Shown here one piece after another: positions 56,161 through 64,000 of a DNA stretch of 64,000 nucleotides. The notes beneath the pieces were generated by a model. The model was not told the origin of the DNA. It was given only the letters and a program-made list of their open reading frames with translations, and did no database searches. This DNA is from Neoscytalidium dimidiatum (Eukaryota; Ascomycota; Dothideomycetes; Botryosphaeriales; Botryosphaeriaceae), in contig CM074699.1 of the NCBI GenBank assembly GCA_037367355.1, forward strand, positions 2,604,001 through 2,668,000. Reading direction: 5' to 3'. Numbering within the stretch: position 1 is the first letter of the stretch; the number at the start of each line of letters is the position of its first letter. The position numbers were made by a program, and so were the translations under genes.

Positions 56161-58602
56161 CAAAGCTGGTTTCTACTGCTCCATCAGGATTTCAAAACCA
56201 TGTCCACCAGCTGACAACAAAACGCGCCTCTCATTGAAGCTTTGTGAAGCGACAAGAAGAGTAGGCATGGAGCCAGGTGTGCGTGGAACGGTAGAAATCA
56301 GCGGTCGTCGGAAAGCAGAGGAAGTCGGATTGCAGGCGTTCAAAGAGGGATGGAGTGCAGAGCAAAGGCCTAGAGGCAGTAAGAAGATAAGCAGCTGAAC
56401 AAAACGTACAGGCGAGTAGAAGCGGGCGGTGTGGGGCGTGGCGCTGCGCGATGGCGGCGCGGACGGCGAAGCAGAAAAACCAGCGGGAGGGAGGACGTGT
56501 GACGGTACCGAGAGACGATGCGTCGCGACTTTGATGACTTTGATGGCGGTGATGACGGTGATGGCGATGGTGACGGTGATGGCGATGGTGACGACGGCGA
56601 TGATGAGGATGAGGGTCGAGGTTGCGAGGCGGGACGGGACGGGAGGGGACGAAGCGAAGCCGGAAAAAAAAATATCCACGCGCGACTAGAGCAAATTGGG
56701 TCCTTAGCAATGAAATCTCCACACCAGCGGCATGTGAGTGAAGTCCACAACTGCTTTCTCACCGTGTCTCTGTTCCCGATTTATATGCCGGCCACTAGAA
56801 CTACACAGAGGACGGCCGGCAGCCCAACCACCCAGCCTGCCATCCGCCAAAGCGCAGCGCGTTGTGCCTCCAGCATCGTGCCAACTTCTTGCCGCCGCTG
56901 CCGGGTCGCCGACGTTAGGTTCGATGCGCTCAGCTCTGACATGAGACAGCCCAGCGAACGGCCAGATAGGCTGGCTGGTGTGAGGCGTCGGCAATGGAGA
57001 GCTCGGGTGTCTGGTCGGCCAGTTGCGACAGCTTGATGGAGCGAGTTGAAGACGACGGCAGCCGGGAGAGTATGGTGCGACGCATGCTGGGGAAGAGCCT
57101 CGTGGACCCACTCCAAGATGCAGTTGGTAGTGAGAGGTGCTGCTGCCGGAAAGTTTGATACCTCGCACGCGAGCTCCCCGCAGCCTGCCGGCTCCAAGCT
57201 CCCCTGCCGCTCCGTCTCGCCCTTCTCGCCCTGGGTGCGCGTCTTCGGCACAACTCCGCACTATCACAAGGTAAATCCGCAGGCAAGCACCCTTTAAGGC
57301 AATGGCGCAAAGAAAGTTAAAGGTGCTGAGGCAGTTCTGAGACCCGAATCGATCTAGAAGCTCAAGAAAGCTACACTTAGCTCGGGCATAAAGAATTAAC
57401 CTCTGCTGGCGGAAAACGATGTCCAACAAGGAGCAGGGTAAGGCTAACTTAGCTATTATAAAGGGGATAACGTGCTACCTGTGGCCTACGGTAAGCTGTC
57501 GGTCGTGGGGGAGGATAGCGACGTGTTAATCGGCTTCAAGGATAATCTCGGCACTGGGTTTCGCGTCGGTCTTTCCCTGGCTCTGCTGGTTGGAGCAAAA
57601 ATTATATAAGTACTGGTGGGGTTGCTGCCACAGTGTAGGGATTCTCCCCTCCCGCAACCGCGCCGATCTTCTTGCTTCTTTCAGCGCTCTGCCAAGTCAG
57701 GTGGCCGACGCGGCGCCGAGATTTTGTGAGTATACGCCAACTATCAACTTGTTGGCGAGATAATGCTCACGAAGTCACCGAATTCCTCCATTCGATAGTA
57801 TATGCATGGATATATATACCAAGGACCCGGTTGATGTACGATCTGGAATCAAGTCTTGTCTGCACATCGAACGGTACTTGTCAGCGTCTCTCTTTAGCAG
57901 TGGGTTTTTGGTGATTGAGTCATGTAATGGGACCATTTGCATTGTCTCCATTCAAATAAGAGAATGATTTAAGGTACCAGTTGCTGTTCAACGACGGTGC
58001 TCTTTATCAATTCACATTTTCTTCAACAGCGCTGAAGTTGTCACCCCTGGAAGATCATTTTTCTCTCTAAAAGTATCAGCAAATCCCAATCACGATCACA
58101 AGCTACAACCGCGAATCTCACTAATAGTCTAAAAATCACATTCTGTCATCCGTCGACATGGGCAATTCAAACACTTATCAGCAGCAGTCCTGGAACGTCT
58201 TTATCGTATAGTAGGCACAGAATTCATATCATTGGTACGTACATGCCAAAGCCTAAGATGCATCGGCAATAGAGAATCCAAATCTCAATACTATCTTTAA
58301 GTACCTTTTTGTGACATCCCCGGGTTTCTAGATTTTCCCATGTCTTCACCGCGCACTCCGCTGCAGCTAGTTTCCCCTTATCTCTTTCTCGCCTAGCACC
58401 GTCTCGCCTTTTAAACTCCTTCCCAAAGCCCACGCCCTCTCATACCCCGTCTTCTCCGACAAAGAGCAAGTAGGCATGTCCATCCAACTACTCCTCTCCA
58501 CATAGCCAAAACCACGCAACACACCCGACTCACCCGCATCCACGGTAGTGCAAAAAAACCCTCCCCCCGCCCAATCTCGCTCCCTTACCTTCCCTCCCTC
58601 AA
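56161..58602. other. 2.4-kb intergenic region, nothing recognised
   Basis: No supported gene. An imperfect GATGGC/GGTGAT repeat at 56525-56615 (+) makes chance frames of Asp/Gly on one strand and His on the other. A T-rich start-like region is near 57600-57700, but no coding frame follows. Confidence 0.45.
56525..56615. repeat. GATGGC/GGTGAT trinucleotide-type repeat
   Basis: About 90 bases of imperfect GAT/GGC/GGT/GAC triplets. It explains the Asp-rich and His-rich open frames seen on both strands here, which I do not treat as genes. Confidence 0.7.
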
Positions 58603-58957
58603 TCACGCCTCCTCACCCCGCCCCTCCCACAATACCCTCAAATGCGCATCCACGCCTCCGCCCATCAGCCGCACCTTCTCGCTCCAGTCCTGCCCGTCCC
58701 GCTCCTTCTTCGCCTCGATCGCGCGCTTCATGTCTTCCTGCGTCAGCCGCTCGTAGTCGCGCGGGTGCAGCTTGCCGCGCAGGGGCGGGACGTATGTGTT
58801 GATCTGCGGGTGTGCGGTCAGCGCGGTTGAGGTTGGAAGGGGTGGAATGGGTGGGTCATACTTCTTGGTCGGCGTGCTCGAAAGGCGGGAGGTTGAGGGC
58901 GGCGATGTGGGTGGTTCTGAGGATCAGGTGGGAGGGGCTTTTATTGAAGGGAGGCAT
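58603..58957 (-). CDS. Small basic protein, 98 aa, unknown function
   Basis: Two exons, 58957-58862 and 58803-58603, give 98 aa: MPPFNKSPSHLILRTTHIAA at the start, HADQE|INTYVPPLRGKLHP at the splice (GTATGA donor, CGCAG acceptor), then RDYERLTQEDMKRAIEAKKE, and VRLMGGGVDAHLRVLWEGRG near the end. It is well-behaved as a protein: charged helices, no low complexity. The short N-terminus with Arg/Thr and hydrophobic residues could be a mitochondrial targeting signal, and the size resembles small mitochondrial assembly factors, but I cannot name the family. Too short and spliced to be seen as a single frame. Confidence 0.6.
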
Positions 58958-61900
58958 GGTTGGTGGGGGGCGAAGATAGCGGTAGTGGTTGGTTTTTGGT
59001 GGTGCCTTACGAAGATGGATTGGTGTGGAGGGTTGGAGGCGCCGTTCTTTGTTTTTGTCGGCGTTGAGGAAGGAATTGTTAAGACCGGTGGAGGAACAGC
59101 ATTTATACAGAGCGGAGGCCGGGAGTGGAGGGATGGTGAATCATGGGACTCCTGTATGCCAGTGAATGGTGCCGCAGCTGGTCAAGGGACCGTCATTGGG
59201 GAGAGCTATAAGTTTGCTCGGCAGATGCTCTCTAGTGTTAGGTGGACAGCGTCTTGGAGCGCGTGAGACTCTGCTGCAGCGGTGGCGGCCCGGGGTTTAA
59301 AGAACCACCGCGCCTTATCCGCTAACAAACTGACATAACTGCGTCCAGCCCTCTCTCCCAGGAGCCGCACTGCGTTCAAGTAGCTGGTAGGGCCCGCCAT
59401 CTTGTTGTTCGACCGTTCGCACCATGACATTGCAGATATCTTTCAAGTCATTTCCTATTCTTCACACTTCCTTCTTACAAGTCACTTTCTTTTGTCTATT
59501 CATTCAGTCTATGATTTCCTACACCGTTGATCACAGAGAGCCCCACCGTGCTGAACCCGCAAATAATGGCATACAAGCCACGGATAATGATCTTAAGTTC
59601 CATAGTGACCGATAACTTCTAGGACACTGAAGGTGAGCGATCATACTTGGCCTACCCTGCTTGGAGGCATCAATATCAGCCGTCCCACTGGGCATCACGA
59701 TTACTGTGCGGTGACATCTTTTGTTTTTATATTTCGTTAAAACTTCCTTTGCCTTAAGTATCCAACAAACCTCTGGCATATTTCTCTAGGCATACCTCAC
59801 TCTCCTGGTCTTCCAGGGAGAGCGCATTATGTAGCGTATCATGATATACAAAGATTTTATTTTCCCCCTCACCGCATCTGTTTCAGCGGTTGACTCTTCA
59901 TTACTCTATCAATTATTACCTCTTTCGTACGGTAGATCATCACCGTCTTAGATGACGTCCCAAAACAGGGGGCGGAAAAGAATAATAAAGCGATTGATCA
60001 GGCAAGCTGCTTTATAATCCTTGAACAAGACATTCTAACAGCACAGGAACAACCACTTAAGCTCGAATGATAGCTTCAAAGTTCGCTTCCATCCCCATCA
60101 TCAAGAGTGAATGATCCAAGTACTCTAAAAACCGGCTCCCCGCCGGACATGATACATTTTCTTCGATCCCAGCGAATGGAAGCTAGACCTCCTAAGAGCG
60201 CCGGCCAACCTTTGCCAAGTCAGCCGGCCGGGATGACCGCGTGATCACGAAGCGGATCAAGAGAGATGTTATTCAGCATCTCATGTGAAGCAAGCCTCAT
60301 GGGAACAAAACTCACGAGGGGACTATCGAAGGCATCTGCGCTTCTACGGAAAATTATACAGCTTATTCCGACAACAGCCGTAGCAGCGGTGACGGTCACT
60401 AGGAAGAGTAGGAAGAACACAGCAACTCTGCCTCTGGAGATGGTGCTCAAGCTGCCAACTTCACACTAGGAGTATCATTTGTGTAGAACGATCACCGTAC
60501 CTCAGCGGCAGGCATCTGTGATACAGCAGTGAATACGGATGTGGTGACTGCTAGCCCAATAATCGACAGCCAGAGCAGCTGCAATTAAGTCGTGGAGGGT
60601 GCCACTGCTTCTATTTGTACTGGAAATGATCGCTCAGTTGACGCAGGACACGGTACTCAGCGAAGGATATTGCTCATCGGGATAATAGTGAAGGTATCAA
60701 TGCCAGTTCTAAGAAGAAAAATGCCCAGGGTAAAGTTTCCAAAAGCTGAGGAGAGAAGAGCAAGTCCAGAAAGAACGGCAGTGAGAAGAAGATCATGCCG
60801 ACGGAGGGGAGCAGGTACGCCTCAACATGGAGTTTAATGCCGTCGACCGCGCGTATGCCAACTCGGGCGAGGGGGGTGCTGCTTTTGGCCAGCCCGAGCT
60901 CGGTCCCGCGATCACGCGTTCCGAAGTCGCTCACCGCGGCAAAGACTGGGCCATCACCAGCAAATGTCCCTACTTGAAGGTGCATTCGTTATACAAGCGT
61001 GCACAGACCGTTTTTAAGAATGTTGAGACCATAGTCACCTTGGAGGGTCACTTCAAGACCTACGCTGCCGACATTTTCATGCACCCCTACCTAAACGCAG
61101 CAGAGTTTTGCAAAATCGGGTGTTATAGTAATCATCTTCCGAGTAGTTAATATCCATAACATTGATTCATAAGCCAGCTTCCACTGCTCCTTTGACGTAA
61201 AGTTGCGATTGGAGACCTCTTCCGATCAGCACAATCTTCGCCACAGCCATTCTATAGGACAACATTAAGGCCACTAACCAGCACCATAAGAAGTACGGCA
61301 TCCGACTTTTTTAGTATGACACACTCGCCTTGAACACCAAATTTGCCAAGCAGCTATAGAGCTAAGTAAGCAAGCAACAGAGAAACCTTGAAATGGTCGT
61401 TGGTAGACCGGCTCTCATGCTCAGGCTCCACATCGCTCCTCGTCGCCTACTAGAACCCATAGCCAATGAAGTTAATTCATCCTCCCACATCCAGCCTGGC
61501 CAACCTGATCCGCCAGCTATATAGTAGATAGAAACTTCATCTCATAACCGAGTCGACTTTACAATGTGTGACCAACACGAACAGGAGAATATCGACATGG
61601 TGACAGTTTCCAAGATCACACCTCGATGTCGATTCAACAAGAGGCGAAGGAAGGCTGATCAGGGACAAGATAAAGATTTACCGTTTCTGATCATGCTTCT
61701 GAGAATAAGACTTTGACTGGACAGGTCAACGAGGGGTGCCGTTACCACCACTGAGCCTACCGGCATGGAAAGTATACCCATTGATTTCGATCATGATTAT
61801 CTTCCAATGCGGTATCCGCTGTTCACGCCATCCTTCCGGGTCTTCGCCTACCTCTGAGTAGCTTCCTTCTCGCCCACAGCATTTTCTTGTCCCCGTCGAC

Positions 61901-62597
61901 GAGCTGCAACTTCCCGAGAACATGGCTTCTACAGAGGGCATCTTTAATTCTGCTCCGAGTATCTATGCTGGGCAGACGAGCTTCCTGCGGTCGACATCTA
62001 CGTCGACCAGTACTTAGAGTCACTTCCAAATGAGCTTGCCGCTTTGACATGTTTTGCGGACCAGGATTCTTCACACAGGAGGCTCGTCGGTAGTCATGCT
62101 TTGCTTGAATACCTCCATGAAGTCAACACTTTAGAGACTTTCGAAACATGTAGTAGAGTATTAGTAAAGCAATGAGGCGGTGCTGAGGCGCAAAGGCTAA
62201 ACCTGCAGTAGCAAGATGCTCCTGCGCGTGGGATTTGAAATACCGTACGACGAATTCCTATATATCTCGGGTCGTTCCCTTTCAATCTACGTATTATGGG
62301 CTCGCGATTCTGACACATAAAGAGCCTTGGTACTGATACTGGTAAGAATTCGAACAGCGGGCGTATGCCTGAGGTTGGACAGTATTATTGACTGATGGCT
62401 CAGACTTTGGTGTATTCCGTAGCGACTTCAAACATGAACTTAGGGTAGTCAACATCCAAGATCTCGCGAGAAATCCGGAATTTGAGAACTTATCAAGATC
62501 AATGTCAGGATAAGCCTAACCAAGAATCAAATCACAATGAATGTCTTTGAAATACAGTTCTTATCCATGGGCTTTGCGAGAGAGTCAGATACCTGTA
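58958..62597. other. 3.6-kb AT-richer region with gene debris
   Basis: No intact gene recognised. A minus-strand frame at 60220-60450 has a single hydrophobic helix (VAVFFLLFLVTVTAATAVVG), and another at 60674-60985 has a second (IFFSLPFFLDLLFS); together they may be remnants of a membrane protein. A GC-richer island at 60820-61090 (+) reads NAVDRAYANSGEGGAAFGQP and AHRGKDWAITSKCPYLKVHS, protein-like but without context. At 61980-62090 (+) PAVDIYVDQYLESLPNELAA looks like another relic. Confidence 0.35.
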
Positions 62598-63960
62598 CTA
62601 CCAAAAAGCCAAAACGTTCGTACACGACCAAATCACCTGGGTCAAGCGCTGCGGTGATATAACCCTATTACGAAGTTCACTCTCTCGACTTGCAGAACAA
62701 CTAGAGGATAGGACAACATAATGGAACTCATTCTTGCCTTCGAAATTGCCCATTTTCAGGCAAATTACCCTAGTGTGATTGTCGATGGATTCTAGCCCTG
62801 GTCCGTGATACCAAGAATCTAGCCGAAGTGGATACATCTCGCCGTTGAGCCTGAGAAAGAAGCCCGGATTCTTCACGGATTGCGCCTCTGTACTACAATA
62901 ACAATAAGTCGCTTGGAGCAGTGGTCCAGATAGTAAAACACATAGTAAACTGCAACCACTCTCGCCATCGTCCTCGACCAAAGTATCAGAAACATCGATA
63001 AGCTTAGAGGCTGCTGCGAACATCTCACCTGCTCTTTGCTCTGGATATTTCACTGGACCGTCAACAGATGCCCAAGACCATGTGGGAGCCGTCCATATGG
63101 ATGGTCGCAGCTGGAGGTCTTTATGGCACTTTATTGACCAAAGGGCATCTTCAATAAAAGTATCCTCCCAAATTCCAGCAAAATACAGATTCCTTTCAGA
63201 GCAGAGTGGGAGCGAGGACCTCTTTATCGCAATTTCCATATCTCTTGCAAGACCTGCGATTGCAACAAGCTTGTCGGCCCCAAAAGAGAGTTACCGAGTA
63301 CAATACTCTCCGACCATCGAATGCCACCTTCTCGACAATCAAGTCCTATCTATTAAGTACTGTTTTAAGTTTTCACCCACCGCCCAGGAGTGCTGGATGT
63401 TCACTTCCGGCTCGAAGCGAGGGTCTTCAGGGGATGGAAAATCTGTCGGCACGAAACATTGACACAGAGTTTCTACCGAACATTCCCATACAAGTTCGTT
63501 GGCGGTGAAGTGAACCATCCTCTGCGAAAGGGGCATCTCTTGGAAAACCCACGCTCGATGCAGCAAGGGCATGTCGACACGCTTGTGAGGGATTTTCCGG
63601 CGGTCAAGATCTGAATTGAGCTGTCAATTCCAAGTGCTTCACGGTGTTCAGGTGGAAGATCGATGCGCTTGTGGTGAAACTGAGGGCTCATGGTCAAGAA
63701 ACAACCCCCCTCCGAAGATTCTGAAGCAGTTGCTGCGAGAGTTAATGTGCTGTTCTTATATATGCTGCACATGTTTGGTCCTTCCAGCCTCCAATCGTCT
63801 GTCATCCTGGATGATACAACTAGAATCAAAACATAGATACTTGAAGCCCAATTCTCGTGTAAGCAAAATTGCATCTTGGAATGGGAGTTCAGATAGTCTT
63901 CATCTTGAATGATAAACTATCAACCGATGTGACGGTTTAGTGGGGTCTCAAAGCGGAGAG
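62598..63960 (-). pseudogene. Broken HET-domain (heterokaryon incompatibility) gene
   Basis: Reading 5' to 3' on the minus strand, HET motifs occur in order but out of frame. First LPFQDAILLTRELGFKYLCF then SSCIIQDD (about 63890-63815), with an in-frame TGA just before. Then, in another frame, DDWRLEGPNMCSIYKNSTLT and AATASESSEGGCF, the 'MxxVYxNAxLTIAAxxxxxxxGxF' motif. After one more frame change comes MPLLHRAWVFQEMPLSQRMV then HFTANELVWEC ('RGWVFQERLLSxRxLHF'). Further on, WHSMVGEYCTR is followed by TAA and then LSFGADKLVAIAGLARDM in the same frame. The final part has FAGIWEDT and TAPTWSWASVDGPVKYP. At least one internal stop and two frameshifts exclude a full protein. The N-terminus runs towards the window edge. 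Confidence 0.82.
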
Positions 63961-64000
63961 CGGGCCTATTAACATTTTGGGTATTCTTTCAGGACCACCT

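Noticed and set aside
56518..57036. Asp-rich + strand frame and His-rich minus-strand frame
   Set aside because: Both come from a GAT/GGC-type repeat; no independent evidence of coding.
1..64000. tRNA, rRNA, CRISPR array or intact transposon
   Set aside because: I scanned for TPsiC-loop-like GTTCGANTC in tRNA context, regularly spaced repeats and transposase or reverse transcriptase motifs and found none convincing; the only larger repeats are the three tandem units at 55.8 kb.

Overview
The window looks like a piece of a filamentous ascomycete (Pezizomycotina) nuclear chromosome. The evidence is short introns of about 50-80 nt with GT donors, CTAAC/CTGAC-like branch sites and AG acceptors, monocistronic genes on both strands, HET-type incompatibility gene relics, and typical fungal families (GT2 chitin synthase, CE4 chitin deacetylase, PL3 pectate lyase, fungal sucrose transporter, CFEM-like GPI protein). 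PL3, a sucrose carrier and a phenolic acid decarboxylase suggest a plant-associated fungus. The species cannot be named from sequence alone. No tRNA, rRNA, CRISPR array or intact transposon was recognised. Exon boundaries were assigned by eye and may be off by 1-2 nt.

Layout. 1-7.4 kb: a catabolic L-serine/threonine dehydratase and the farnesyltransferase alpha subunit converge; a 633-aa conserved-looking protein of unknown function diverges from the latter. 7.8-9.9 kb: a decayed HET gene. 10.5-11.3 kb: phenolic acid decarboxylase. 12.5-26.8 kb: a set of cell-wall/polysaccharide genes. These are a chitin-synthase-like GT2 with a long C-terminal extension, a divergently oriented GPI-anchored CBM18-CE4 chitin deacetylase, a bacterial-type nucleotide-sugar 6-dehydrogenase (UDP-uronic acid former), a GH18 chitinase without a visible signal peptide, and a TupA-like tungstate-binding-type periplasmic protein domain. 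28.4-37.5 kb: a small coiled-coil protein, PL3 pectate lyase, sucrose transporter and CFEM-like GPI protein. 38.8-46.1 kb: a BTB protein, an F-box protein, an 82-aa protein and a truncated MDR-type dehydrogenase pseudogene. 48.7-55.6 kb: adenylosuccinate synthetase, a salicylate-hydroxylase-like FAD monooxygenase and a large 743-aa protein with an acidic, low-complexity C-terminal half. 55.8-56.2 kb: three tandem direct repeats. 58.6-59.0 kb: a small 98-aa gene. 59-64 kb: AT-richer, gene-poor DNA ending in a second broken HET gene on the minus strand.

How the genes may work together. The strongest functional grouping is 12.5-26.8 kb. A membrane GT2 polymerase, a cell-surface chitin deacetylase, an enzyme making UDP-uronic acid (or UDP-HexNAc uronate) and a GH18 glycosidase could together make and trim a partly deacetylated, possibly uronic-acid-containing amino-polysaccharide. 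This is inferred from gene content and proximity; no function has been tested here.
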